Source of the DNA: Olsenella sp.
GTDB taxonomy: Bacteria; Actinomycetota; Coriobacteriia; Coriobacteriales; Atopobiaceae
Length of the DNA: 64,000 nucleotides
Assembly: GCA_022648325.1 (NCBI GenBank)
Contig: JALCMG010000004.1
Location: forward strand, 124,001-188,000
Direction: 5' to 3'
The notes under the pieces: generated by a model
What the model was told of the DNA's origin: nothing
Seen by the model: the letters and a program-made list of their open reading frames with translations, nothing else
Databases searched by the model: none
Made by a program: the position numbers and the translations under genes
Part shown: piece by piece, positions 46,738 to 54,931 of the stretch
Layout of the letters: every line of letters starts with the position of its first letter
How positions within the stretch are numbered: position 1 is the stretch's first letter

Positions 46738-47448
46738 ATGTATCGCATACTCATGGTCGAGGACGACGAGCGCGAGGCCGAGACGCTTCGTCACAGCCTG
46801 GAGCGCTACTCGCGCGAGAACGGCGTTGAGTTTCAGGTGAGCTGGGAGAAGTCCGCCCTTGGCGCGACCTCGGGGGACGCGAAGTTCGACCTCATCTTCA
46901 TGGACATTGGGCTTCCTGGCATCAACGGCATGGAGGCGGCCACCCTCATCCGCACCTACGACTCCGAGACCCCCATCATCTTTGTGACCAACCTCGCCCA
47001 GTATGCGGTGCGTGGCTACGAGGTGGACGCTCTGGACTTTGTGGTGAAGCCCGTCTCGTACTACAACTTCAAGATGCGCATGGACAAGGCGATGCGCATC
47101 CTGAAGCGCAACTCGGGCACCAACGTGGTGGTGACCTCTCACGACGGCCTGCGCGTGATTCCCGCCGCCGAGCTGGTGGCCGTCGAGGTCTCAAACCACA
47201 GTCTGGTCTACCACCTCGCAGACGGCGGTACCTATGTGGTGCGCGGCAGCCTCTCCAAGACGGAGGCGGAGCTCTCGCAGGCGCCCTTCGTGCGCATCTC
47301 CAACAGCTGCCTGCTCAACATGGCATATGTGCGCACGGTAACGGGGCCAGAGGTCCACACCACCACAGGCGAGACGTACTTCTTCAGCCGGTCGCGCCGG
47401 CGCGCCGCTGTGGACGAGATTGCAAAATACCTCGGCGGAAGCATCTAA
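46738..47448 (+). CDS. LytTR-family response regulator
   Basis: Transcription regulator (236 aa) of the AgrA/LytR type. The receiver domain (~1-120) has the acidic pocket MVEDDERE, the phosphoacceptor Asp in DLIFMDIGLPGINGME, and the conserved Thr/Lys in FVTNLAQYAV and DFVVKPVSYYNF. The LytTR DNA-binding domain (~140-235) shows the VSNHSLVYHLADGGTYVVRG and FVRISNSCLLNMAYVRTV strands. The start ATG 46738 has GGAGGGGG 5 nt upstream. It overlaps the first kinase by one base (TAATG). It probably answers a peptide or cell-density signal through the two kinases; no signal peptide precursor gene is visible. Confidence 0.95.
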   Translation: MYRILMVEDDEREAETLRHSLERYSRENGVEFQVSWEKSALGATSGDAKFDLIFMDIGLPGINGMEAATLIRTYDSETPIIFVTNLAQYAVRGYEVDALDFVVKPVSYYNFKMRMDKAMRILKRNSGTNVVVTSHDGLRVIPAAELVAVEVSNHSLVYHLADGGTYVVRGSLSKTEAELSQAPFVRISNSCLLNMAYVRTVTGPEVHTTTGETYFFSRSRRRAAVDEIAKYLGGSI

Positions 47449-48785
47449 TGGACGCCTCCCTCGCGGCGAGCGCCCTGGAGACGGTGGCACAGATCGCAGC
47501 CGCCATGCTCATCTTTGCCTGGCCCCTCCCCCGCAAGCCGCACTTCTGGGCGCGCCTCGTCGGGCTGGCCGCCACGGCGGCCGCACTCACCCTAGTGGGC
47601 GTCGCGGTGGCCGGGGCGACCGGCGTGGCGGCAATGACGGGTCCCTCGCGGGTTCTCGCCGAGTTCGTGCTCTTCTCGGTGGTGCTGGTGCTTGCGGTGC
47701 CGGTTCTTCTCGCCCTCTTCGATGCCTCCGTGTGGGTGGCCCTCTTCTTTGCCACCACTGGTTACACCATGCAGAACCTCGCAAGCGGCGCCGACGGCCT
47801 GCTCGTCTTTGTGCTCGGCGAGAGACCCATGCCGCTCCAGCTCGCGGAGGCCGCGGCTGTCACGTGCATCGTCTACTTCCTTGGGTACCTCGCCTTCGCC
47901 CTTCCGGTGAGACGCCACCGCCTCACCGACGTCGAGGACCACGCGATGCTCGTGGTGGTGGCAGCGGTGATTCTCGTGGTCATTGCCTTTGACCTGGTGA
48001 ACAAGTCCCTGCCTGCCCTGGGCACAGGCACCGGCGACGTGGTGCTCCTGCGGATGATTCACGGCATATCCTGCGCTTTCATGCTCACTGTGGAGTTCGA
48101 GCTGCTCTATACGAGAAGCCTGCGCACGAGCGTCGCCGCCATGGAGCGCGCCCGCGCCGACGACGCAAAAAGCCTGGCGGCATCGCGCGCCAACGCACAG
48201 GCCATCAACGTGCGCATGCACGACATCCGCCACCAGCTCCGCGACCTGGAGGCCCTGGGCTTTGTGGGCGCAGACGCCCTCGCCGACCTGGAACGCCAGC
48301 TAAACGTCTACGACGCCGGGGTCAGGACCGGAAACGTTGCCCTCGATACGGTCCTCACCGAGAAGGGCCTGGTCTGCGAACGCGAAGGGATCGCGCTTGG
48401 CTGCGTGGCAGACGGTGACGCCCTTTCTTTCATGGCGCCAGCAGACATCTACTCCCTCTTTGGCGATGCGGTCGACAATGCGATCGAGGCGGTCGAGAAG
48501 CTCGACGACCCGAGCAAGCGCGTGATCGACCTCACCGTGAGAAGTACCGGCGGCATGGTGAGCGCCCACGTGGAGAACTACTTTCGCGGGGACGCGAGGC
48601 TCTCGGACGGCCTACCGCTTAGACAGACGCCGCAGGACGCGCGCGGCTTTGGCGCGCGCCACATGCGTGCCGTCGCGGAGCGCTATGGCGGCTCGATAAC
48701 CACGAGCACCGAAGGGGACCTCTTCCGCCTAGACGTGCTGATCCCCCTTCCCGTCGAGCCGGCAAGGGGGGCGAGGCGAGCATGA
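47448..48785 (+). CDS. GHKL sensor histidine kinase 1 (AgrC-like)
   Basis: Membrane sensor kinase (445 aa). The first ~220 residues hold six hydrophobic segments. A helical dimerisation region follows with INVRMHDIRHQLRDLEALG; the second His aligns with the phosphoacceptor of AgrC-type kinases. The GHKL ATPase domain (HATPase_c_5) has the N-box IYSLFGDAVDNAIEAVEKL and G-boxes DARGFGARHMRAVAERYGGS. Its end overlaps kinase 2 by 4 nt, and its start is coupled to the response regulator. It is probably the active kinase of the pair. Confidence 0.92.
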   Translation: MDASLAASALETVAQIAAAMLIFAWPLPRKPHFWARLVGLAATAAALTLVGVAVAGATGVAAMTGPSRVLAEFVLFSVVLVLAVPVLLALFDASVWVALFFATTGYTMQNLASGADGLLVFVLGERPMPLQLAEAAAVTCIVYFLGYLAFALPVRRHRLTDVEDHAMLVVVAAVILVVIAFDLVNKSLPALGTGTGDVVLLRMIHGISCAFMLTVEFELLYTRSLRTSVAAMERARADDAKSLAASRANAQAINVRMHDIRHQLRDLEALGFVGADALADLERQLNVYDAGVRTGNVALDTVLTEKGLVCEREGIALGCVADGDALSFMAPADIYSLFGDAVDNAIEAVEKLDDPSKRVIDLTVRSTGGMVSAHVENYFRGDARLSDGLPLRQTPQDARGFGARHMRAVAERYGGSITTSTEGDLFRLDVLIPLPVEPARGARRA

Positions 48786-50131
48786 GCGCAACCATATCCG
48801 CACTCATGGCAAGGGCGGCACTCATACTGGCCATAACCATATCCTCCCAGCTCGTGCTTGCCGTTGGGATGTTTGCGGCGCAGCTTCCGAGGCGCAGCCA
48901 CCTCTTGGTGCGAGCAATTGCCTCCTGCGCGGGACTGGTGCTTGTCTCGTTTGCGCTCTACAGGAACTCTCTCATCATCTCGGTCTTCTCAAGCCGAGCG
49001 GTCTCGTTTGCGGCGGAGGCGCTGGACTTTGTCGCCATGCTCGTCCTCATCGTGGCGGCGCTGGTCTTCTGCTTTGAGGTCTCCATCTGGACGGCGCTCT
49101 TCTGTGCCACCGCCGGCTACATCATCCAGAACCTCGCGAGCACGCTCACGTATTCCGCGTTCCTTCTCGCCGAGGGCATGGGCACCAACATGTCGAGCCC
49201 CCTCTTCCTGCCTCTTAACCTGCTGGGAATGGCCGTGGTCTACCCTGTGTGCTACTGGCTGTTTGTGCGGCCAATTCACAAGAACGGCCTTGTGGAGATC
49301 GAGAACAAGAAGATCCTTCTGGTGCTGGCGCTGGTGGTTCTCATTGCCATTGTCTTTGACATGGAGAACAAGCACCTGTTTGACATGGGAATTCCCATTC
49401 AATTTGTGATGGTGCTGCGGGCCGTTCATGACGTGATTTGCGCCTTTGCGCTGGTGCTGGAGTTTGAGATGCTCTACTCGCGGCAGCTTGAGTCCGACGT
49501 GGCGACTCTCGAGCGCATGGACGCCGACCAGGAGAGCCACTACACCCTCATGCGCGAGAGCGTGGAGGCGGTGAACGCGCGCATGGAGGCAATGCGTCAG
49601 CACGTGCGCGCGGCAGCACGTGAGGGTGGGGCGGACACGGCGAAGCTCAAAGAGCTGGCGAGCGAAACGCGCATGTCCGAGCTGCGGCTAAAGACCGGAA
49701 ACGACGCCCTGGACACATTGCTCTTTGTGAAGGGCCTGGTGTGCGAGCGAGAGGGCGTGACCCTCTCGTGCATTGCCGACGGCTCGGCGCTGGCGTTCAT
49801 GGACCCCGTCGACATCTACTCGCTGGTGGGAAACGCCCTCGACAACTCGCTTGACGCCGTGCGGAAGGTTGCTGATCCCGAGAAGCGCGCGATTGGTCTG
49901 GTGGCACGGCGCACGGGCGGCATGCTCACGCTTAACGTGACCAACTACTTTGATGGTGCGGTGACGATGGTGGACGGCCTGCCCCAGACCACGGCGGCCG
50001 ACCCAACCGGACACGGGCTTGGTTCCCGCTCCATGCGCGACGTTGCCGAGAAGTACGGCGGCAGCGTGACCTTTAGCAGCGACGGCGACGTCTTCCACGT
50101 GAACGCACTCATACCGATCCCGGAGGGCTAG
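48782..50131 (+). CDS. GHKL sensor kinase 2 (AgrC-like), phosphoacceptor region altered
   Basis: Paralogue of kinase 1 (449 aa) with the same layout: six N-terminal membrane helices, a helical linker, then a GHKL domain (N-box IYSLVGNALDNSLDAVRKV; G-box GHGLGSRSMRDVAEKYGGS). The region matching the phosphoacceptor reads NARMEAMRQHVRAAA: the H-D-x-R-H pattern of kinase 1 is lost, and His and Gln are swapped. It may not autophosphorylate and may work as a partner subunit or a phosphatase. The start overlaps kinase 1 (ATGA). A GC-rich hairpin without T-run follows at 50148-50169. Confidence 0.88.
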   Translation: MSATISALMARAALILAITISSQLVLAVGMFAAQLPRRSHLLVRAIASCAGLVLVSFALYRNSLIISVFSSRAVSFAAEALDFVAMLVLIVAALVFCFEVSIWTALFCATAGYIIQNLASTLTYSAFLLAEGMGTNMSSPLFLPLNLLGMAVVYPVCYWLFVRPIHKNGLVEIENKKILLVLALVVLIAIVFDMENKHLFDMGIPIQFVMVLRAVHDVICAFALVLEFEMLYSRQLESDVATLERMDADQESHYTLMRESVEAVNARMEAMRQHVRAAAREGGADTAKLKELASETRMSELRLKTGNDALDTLLFVKGLVCEREGVTLSCIADGSALAFMDPVDIYSLVGNALDNSLDAVRKVADPEKRAIGLVARRTGGMLTLNVTNYFDGAVTMVDGLPQTTAADPTGHGLGSRSMRDVAEKYGGSVTFSSDGDVFHVNALIPIPEG

Positions 50132-50291
50132 CGAGCCGTCAAGGTCTCGCGGGCTACCGGGATCCCGCGGGCTGTTGAGGCGTTCTCGGACATTCTCCCT
50201 GCTCTGGATGATGTTATGTGTCCGTTTTCGTCTCAGCAGCACTCTCCGGGACTGGCGCGGAGCTTGCAGTCGCGCGCCACCAGAGCGGATG

Positions 50292-50702
50292 CTACCGTCC
50301 CACGCGTGCCTGCATGTCCTTTTCAAAGTTGGCGAGAACGCTGATATAGCGATTCATAACCGCTCGAGCCGCCTGCTCGGCAGCATTTCCGTCATAGATA
50401 TGGGAAAGCTCGTTTCGAAGCTTTAGCATCTCGAGCCAGGTCTCGTCATCAGCAATGAGTCCGTTGTAGGCAGAGATGGCAATCACCTCGCGCGGACTAC
50501 CTTTGGGGAAATCAACGATGCCGAGGTCGCCAATAAGGATGTCCTTCATCAGCTTCCAGCTAATGTCAAAGCAAATCTTGAACTTGGAGAGAAGTCCGCT
50601 CAGGACGTAGCCGTCAGTAAAGACCGGTTTGCTGGGTGCCTCTGCCAGCTCTTCGTTGAGCCGATGGAGCTGATCAAGCCTGCGAGAATAGTTCAATGCC
50701 AT
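50292..50702 (-). CDS. HEPN-domain protein (HepT / HI0074-like toxin)
   Basis: All-alpha HEPN-type protein (136 aa), likely toxin RNase or nucleotidyltransferase substrate partner. It carries the RX4HXY motif as RNELSHIYD (~100-107), the active-site motif of HepT toxins. FKICFDISWKLMKDIL is typical of the HI0074 family. It overlaps the upstream MNT gene by 29 nt, the usual operon form of MntA/HepT pairs. In such systems the MNT protein AMPylates the Tyr of RX4HXY to neutralise the toxin; whether that happens here is inferred from family knowledge. Confidence 0.88.
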   Translation of the reverse strand: MALNYSRRLDQLHRLNEELAEAPSKPVFTDGYVLSGLLSKFKICFDISWKLMKDILIGDLGIVDFPKGSPREVIAISAYNGLIADDETWLEMLKLRNELSHIYDGNAAEQAARAVMNRYISVLANFEKDMQARVGR

Positions 50703-51030
50703 GCTCAGCCACCTCCTTTGCGATGGTGCTCTCCTCGGAGCAGCACGTCATGTCGACCAAATCCCACTGCCTCAGGGTATCGAGCGCATCAAGCTCATCC
50801 ACAAGCTCGAAGTAGTCATGGGCTGTCGAACCGGCGTCTGGCCAAATGGCAAGATCTATATCGCTGTGGGCGTCTGCACGTCCATTTGCCTGGGAGCCAA
50901 ACAATACCGCCCTAGAAATCCCGTGGTGGCGCAGCGCCTCAACCGCACGCGGCAGAAGAACCCGCACATCCGCAGGAACGCACTTATCAAGACGGGGCAC
51001 ATTTTCCGAGGGACCACCAGCTGACAACAC
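50674..51030 (-). CDS. MNT-type nucleotidyltransferase (MntA-like antitoxin)
   Basis: Minimal nucleotidyltransferase (118 aa). The pol-beta-type motif is LFGSQANGRADAHSDIDLAI (GS-x9-DxD), so the catalytic Asp pair is intact. A third acidic residue occurs near WDLVDMT. I start at GTG 51030, with AGGAGG 4 nt upstream. It overlaps the HEPN gene and should form a toxin-antitoxin complex with it. The pair lies just outside the left end of the integrative element. Confidence 0.9.
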   Translation of the reverse strand: MLSAGGPSENVPRLDKCVPADVRVLLPRAVEALRHHGISRAVLFGSQANGRADAHSDIDLAIWPDAGSTAHDYFELVDELDALDTLRQWDLVDMTCCSEESTIAKEVAEHGIELFSQA

Positions 51031-51071
51031 GACACCTCCTCGAAGCCCAGCAACGTTACCTCAATAGTAAC

Positions 51072-51100
51072 GGAGCCAGGCGACAGATGCGCCCGGCTCC
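51072..51100 (-). terminator. Hairpin downstream of the bicupin gene
   Basis: GGAGCC(A)GGCG pairs with CGCC(C)GGCTCC around ACAGATG. On the minus strand it follows the bicupin stop by 54 nt. The T-run is weak. Confidence 0.55.
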
Positions 51101-51154
51101 TTATCAACAAGTTGCTGCTAGAGTGCCCCGACAACAAGCCTAGGGCTCCTCCCC

Positions 51155-51805
51155 CTACGCCAGCGTGACCAGCAGCGCCATCTTGAAGCGCTTGTCGGCA
51201 CGAACGGCATGGCGACCGCCTGCATCAAACTTGAAGGTCTGGCCGGCGCGGACGAGGTTCTCGACCCCCTCGTAGGTGATGGTTGCCTCGCCGTCCAGCG
51301 CAAAGACAAGGGCATCCCCGGGTGCGGCGTGCTCGGAGAGACCGGTCCCGGCGTCAAAGCTCATGAGCACGAACTTCATGCTGTTATTGTGCGCCAGGTC
51401 CATGTTCACGATACGACCGTCCTGGTACGGGATAAGGTCCTTGAGGGTAAATGCCTCGCCTGGCTTAATCACGCTATTCATGGTGGTTCCCTTCTCGAGC
51501 GACAGCTCAACGTAGACGGTGTCCTTCTCCGCGCGCACTCCCATCGGGACATTAGTGGGCGTAACTACGGCCTGCCCGGTTTGGACGGTGGCGGGAACTG
51601 CCCCCGTCATCTGCGCCTCGCCGGCAACAACAAGCTCCAGCCTGTGGTAGCCGTATAGCTCGGCGCTAATGTCGGTCCCCGCTCCAAGGCTGAAGTACGA
51701 GAAGCCGTTTCCGGCAGCCTCCCACACCGGGTGCGAAACCGTGCAGCCCGCGACGGGCGGGTTGTCGGCGGCGATGCTAAACGCGTGACCGGCTGTTTCG
51801 TTCAT
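51155..51805 (-). CDS. Bicupin-domain protein
   Basis: Cytosolic protein (216 aa) with two cupin barrels. The first has SAELYGYHRLELVVAGEAQ, TGQAVVTPTNVPMGV and VYVELSLEKG. The second has MKFVLMSFDAGTGLSEHAAP (partial metal-binding His), ALVFALDGEATITYEGVE and VRAGQTFKFDAGGRHAVRA. Such proteins bind small ligands or act as sugar-type isomerases; substrate unknown. The start ATG 51805 has AAAGGAG 7 nt upstream. It is a single gene with a hairpin after it. Confidence 0.85.
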   Translation of the reverse strand: MNETAGHAFSIAADNPPVAGCTVSHPVWEAAGNGFSYFSLGAGTDISAELYGYHRLELVVAGEAQMTGAVPATVQTGQAVVTPTNVPMGVRAEKDTVYVELSLEKGTTMNSVIKPGEAFTLKDLIPYQDGRIVNMDLAHNNSMKFVLMSFDAGTGLSEHAAPGDALVFALDGEATITYEGVENLVRAGQTFKFDAGGRHAVRADKRFKMALLVTLA

Positions 51806-51969
51806 GGGATTGCTCCTTTCACCTGTTGATCAGAGCAAGGATGCGACGAAGCGCTGAGAAGAAATGTTGTCATGGCAACTTTTTGGCGCAGCGATTGACA
51901 GGTGCGTGGGACTTTGGGGAGTTGCGCCTGTCGCTACGCTCACTAAAAGGAAGACGTGCGTAATGAAAA

Positions 51970-51996
51970 AGGTCAAGACAACATGTATCTTGACCT
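51970..51996 (-). terminator. Stranded intrinsic terminator next to the left attachment site
   Basis: AGGTCAAGA/TCTTGACCT with a 9-nt loop, then TTTTTC on the minus strand. It stands 10 nt downstream of the partial tRNA-Thr end, where a tRNA terminator should be. It is probably the original terminator of tRNA-Thr. Confidence 0.75.
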
Positions 51997-52006
51997 GCGA
52001 AAACAA

Positions 52007-52053
52007 TGGAGCCAGCAATCAGACTCGAACTGATGACCCCCGCTTTACGAGAG
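52007..52053 (-). repeat. Left attachment site: copy of the tRNA-Thr 3' end
   Basis: This 47-nt stretch matches 57228-57274 with one mismatch (52017). It includes CCA, the acceptor 3' strand, the T-arm, the variable region and part of the anticodon loop. The 5' half of a tRNA is absent, so it is not a tRNA gene. Confidence 0.92.
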
Positions 52054-52091
52054 TTTTACCGTCTATGACAGCAAAGCTATTTCAGGAAATA

Positions 52092-52132
52092 TTGGCTATT
52101 TACCTGCTCTTATTTAAGACAGAAATAGCCAA
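52092..52132. promoter_or_regulatory. Inverted repeat upstream of the integrase gene
   Basis: TTGGCTATTT/AAATAGCCAA is a perfect 10-bp repeat with 21 nt between. The same TTGGCT with TAAGAC 17 nt downstream could form a plus-strand promoter lying within the repeat. It might be an operator or an integrase-binding site. Confidence 0.45.
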
Positions 52133-52195
52133 CAAAGACAACGGGTGATAAAATTCATAGTGCAATGCGTGTTGCAACACGAATCGAGGGGACAC

Positions 52196-53524
52196 ATGAG
52201 AGAGTTCCAGGAAAGCTCCTTGGGGTCAATACGTAAGCACCCGTGCGGCAGGTGGCAGGGAATAATCAGGTACCACGAGAAGATTCCCAACAAGACCGAC
52301 GCGAAGGGAAACCCCGTCTACGGCCCTTGGAAGATGCTCACCAAACTCTTCGACATCAAGTGTTACGGGGGCAAGGACAACACCCGTGGTTCGAAGAACG
52401 CCGAAAAGGCTCTCAAGGCATGGCGTGAAGAGGTGGAACGTGCCGAGCCGGAAAGAGCGCATAACGAGGAGCTGGAGGCGGCGGGAAAGCTCACCCCCGC
52501 TTCTACAGTCTCGCAGTTCGTCGATTCCTACCTGCTAGCACAGCAGAAGCGCGTGGAGAAGTCCACGATGAACGGCTACCGCCGTGCCTCCCACCTCATT
52601 GCGGACGGACTGGGAGAGGAGCCATTGAAGGGTCTCACGGCAGACATGATTGAGTTGTGGATGGACAAGCAGAGCAAACATTATGCCCCGGTTACGGTTA
52701 ACATAGCTTTTCGCCTGCTGAAGGCTTCGATAAAACACGCCATGTATTCGCACGTCGTCGAATACAACCCCGCCGACCAGGTGAAGCCCCTGAAGCAGCA
52801 CAGACACGAACCTAACTACCTCCCCCCGCAGGAACGCATACGCCTGCTGGATGACCTCAACGCAGAAGACCCGCATGTGAGGCGCAGCGATGCCGCTGTC
52901 TTGGGAATCAAACTCGCACTCTTCACAGGCATGAGGGAGGGCGAGATTTGCGGCCTCAGATGGCGCGACGTTGATTTTAGGGGTCAGTTCATCAGGGTGC
53001 GTAACGCCATAGGCCGTGACGGAGAAGGAACCTATGAGAAATCGGCCAAGACGGATGGCAGCCGCAGAGACATACCTCTACCGAAGCCGTTGGCCGATGA
53101 GCTTGCCAACCTAAGGGAGGAACACATCTCAAAGAGGCGGGAAGGTGGCCTGAGAGCTTCTCTGGATGATTGCTTCGTGCTCGGAGACCCCATGACGGGC
53201 AAATACTACAGCCCCCGCGTGCTGTGGCGTGCTTGGAGCCGCAGGGTGAAGCGCCTCGGCTTGGTAGGCTCCCAAGGCAAGCCCCCGACCTTTCATGACC
53301 TACGCCACACGTTCGCAACCACAGCCATTGCCGAGGGGGCAGACGTGAAGAGCGTCGCCAGCATCCTCGGGCACGCTGATGCCTCAATGACGCTGAACAT
53401 ATACACGAGCGCCGACCCAGAGGCCAAGCGCCGGACGATGGAGAGCGTTTTCGAGACGATGGAGGGCGGGGCAACCGCCGCCCGCGTGATACCTTTCGGC
53501 AAGACGGGAACTGATGGCAGATGA
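52196..53524 (+). CDS. int: Tyrosine-type site-specific integrase
   Basis: Phage-type tyrosine recombinase (442 aa) that integrates the element at tRNA-Thr. The N-terminal ~80 residues are an arm-binding-type domain (EFQESSLGSIRKHPCGRWQG). The core-binding SAM-like domain is ~85-200 (ASTVSQFVDSYLLAQQKRVE). The catalytic domain has Arg in FTGMREGEICGLRW, the HxLR box in FHDLRHTFATTA, His in LGHADASMTLN and the nucleophile Tyr in NIYTSADPEAKRR. All active-site residues seem present. I start at ATG 52196 with GAGGGG 4 nt upstream. The stop overlaps the next gene (ATGA). Confidence 0.96.
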   Translation: MREFQESSLGSIRKHPCGRWQGIIRYHEKIPNKTDAKGNPVYGPWKMLTKLFDIKCYGGKDNTRGSKNAEKALKAWREEVERAEPERAHNEELEAAGKLTPASTVSQFVDSYLLAQQKRVEKSTMNGYRRASHLIADGLGEEPLKGLTADMIELWMDKQSKHYAPVTVNIAFRLLKASIKHAMYSHVVEYNPADQVKPLKQHRHEPNYLPPQERIRLLDDLNAEDPHVRRSDAAVLGIKLALFTGMREGEICGLRWRDVDFRGQFIRVRNAIGRDGEGTYEKSAKTDGSRRDIPLPKPLADELANLREEHISKRREGGLRASLDDCFVLGDPMTGKYYSPRVLWRAWSRRVKRLGLVGSQGKPPTFHDLRHTFATTAIAEGADVKSVASILGHADASMTLNIYTSADPEAKRRTMESVFETMEGGATAARVIPFGKTGTDGR

Positions 53525-54081
53525 AAAGGTATGGGCATAAGGAGATGCGTGCCCCCGTGACGCTCGATGAAGCCTACAAGACTCTCGGGGTCAAATTTGA
53601 GCAAGTGGCGGCGGCCATAGGATGCGACGTCAGGACGCTCAAGCGGTGGCGAGACGGCGGCGAGTACGACCCCAATGGGACTTACGAAGGATGGGGAGAC
53701 CGCGCAATCGAGTGCATAAGCGAGGCACTGGAAGCTCGCAACGACGAGCTGCACGTTAGGTTTGTAGACCATCTTAGGAAGCTGGAACTGGACTTCAAGA
53801 CCAACCAAATCAATCTGGACAAACCGGAGCGCGTAGGCAGTCTGGAGGACGATGAGCTGGACTTCTACCACGACCTGTACGTGGATGGGTGGAATCTCGA
53901 AGCCGCTTGGAGTTTCGCCTATCAAAACATTGCGTTCGGGAAAGTGCCCATCGCGTTCGGCAGACGCATGCAGCTGGAAGCACGCGCCCGGGAGATGATA
54001 GGGTCGATGGATGACACTGCCCTTGCACGGTTCGTTGGGCCGAAGCCAGCAAAAGGAACTCCGAGGTCACACGCCAAGTAG
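53521..54081 (+). CDS. Helix-turn-helix protein of the integrative element
   Basis: Protein of 186 aa. Near the N-terminus, TLGVKFEQVAAAIGCDVRTL followed by KRWRDGG is a clear helix-turn-helix. The rest is acidic and helical, with a basic C-terminus (GPKPAKGTPRSHAK). The start overlaps the integrase stop by 4 nt, so both are translated together. It may regulate the element (repressor or activator) or help excision. I know no exact family. A terminator follows 31 nt after the stop. Confidence 0.75.
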   Translation: MKRYGHKEMRAPVTLDEAYKTLGVKFEQVAAAIGCDVRTLKRWRDGGEYDPNGTYEGWGDRAIECISEALEARNDELHVRFVDHLRKLELDFKTNQINLDKPERVGSLEDDELDFYHDLYVDGWNLEAAWSFAYQNIAFGKVPIAFGRRMQLEARAREMIGSMDDTALARFVGPKPAKGTPRSHAK

Positions 54082-54111
54082 CTCCGCAAGACCACAAACC
54101 CCACAGCAAAG

Positions 54112-54151
54112 TCGGGCATGGATTACTCATCCTAGAGTCAATCCGTGCCCG
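54112..54151 (+). terminator. Terminator after integrase and HTH genes
   Basis: TCGGGCATGGATT pairs with AATCCGTGCCCGA (one mismatch) around a ~14-nt loop, then TTTGTTG. It splits the element into an integration module and a downstream module. Confidence 0.8.
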
Positions 54152-54318
54152 ATTTGTTGTCACTCATCCCCTTTCGAGGCACAAAACGCCTGATGAGCAT
54201 TATCCAAACGTGTCCGATTCTTTTTGAAATAGCAGGTAGACGTGTCTTTTCTGAGTTCGTATCGTCATTCATGACAAGGGCGGCGACAACCGCCAAAACA
54301 CGAACTTAGGAGGCACAA

Positions 54319-54543
54319 ATGACGCAAGTGATGATGGACGTTGGACAGGGGCACGAACCGTTGCCGCCCTCTCTCAGCCCAAGACAGGCGGGCGAGGTAG
54401 CAAACGTGAGCGCGCGGACGATGATTCGACTGTGCAACAGCGGCTCCGTGAAGGCGGTAAAGGTTGGCGGGCAGTGGCGCATAGGCCGCGATGCCCTCAT
54501 AGAGCAGCTCGGCCTCGGAGAGGCGATGCACGATGCCAGCTAG
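54319..54543 (+). CDS. Excisionase-like MerR/HTH_17 protein
   Basis: Small DNA-binding protein (74 aa). The winged helix is SPRQAGEVANVSARTMIRLC followed by NSGSVKAVKVGGQWRIGRDA, the standard excisionase/HTH_17 pattern. It probably directs excision or activates the downstream genes. The start ATG 54319 has TTAGGAGG 5 nt upstream. The 237-nt region before it holds two ACGTGTC repeats (54209, 54240) and AT-rich sequence, which is a likely promoter/operator region. Its end overlaps the next gene by 11 nt. Confidence 0.9.
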   Translation: MTQVMMDVGQGHEPLPPSLSPRQAGEVANVSARTMIRLCNSGSVKAVKVGGQWRIGRDALIEQLGLGEAMHDAS

Positions 54544-54922
54544 GGAGGGAACGGCCCCCGCGATGGTTGCAGCCGTCGCAGAGGCCAAGGGCGAGGGGTT
54601 CGGAGCCACCTCCTCACAGATGATAGCCGACAGGCGCAGGAGGTTCATGCGCGAGGCGGAGGAGTGGGTCTCCGAGAACGAAGGCGCCTGGTCTTACATG
54701 GTCAGAACGGCGCGAGTCTACGCCTCCCAGGGGCGCAGGTTCGGGATGCAAGAACTTGCGGAGCAGGTTCGCAGGCGGGACTTCACCGACAGCCACGGGC
54801 GCACCACCAAGGTGAACAACAACCACGTCGCGGCGCTAGCGCGCCTGCTCATGGCGGAGGTGCCAGCGTGCCGCCAGCTCATCGAGCGCCGCACGGGCGC
54901 ATACGACAGCCTGATTGGCTAG
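54533..54922 (+). CDS. Small conserved-looking protein of the element, function unknown
   Basis: Protein of 129 aa, basic and mainly helical. The segment FGMQELAEQVRRRDFTDSHG, then RTTKVNNNHVAALARLLM, looks like a small winged-helix or DNA-binding fold. No catalytic motif is visible. ATG 54533 overlaps the excisionase stop; an ATG at 54563 is possible but poorly placed from its ribosome site. The place between excisionase and replication-like gene suggests a regulatory or replication accessory role. Confidence 0.65.
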   Translation: MPAREGTAPAMVAAVAEAKGEGFGATSSQMIADRRRRFMREAEEWVSENEGAWSYMVRTARVYASQGRRFGMQELAEQVRRRDFTDSHGRTTKVNNNHVAALARLLMAEVPACRQLIERRTGAYDSLIG

Positions 54923-54931
54923 GCAGCGGCT

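Noticed and set aside
52007..52053. A second tRNA-Thr gene
   Set aside because: Only the 3' part is present; the D-arm and acceptor 5' strand are missing, so it is an attachment-site copy.
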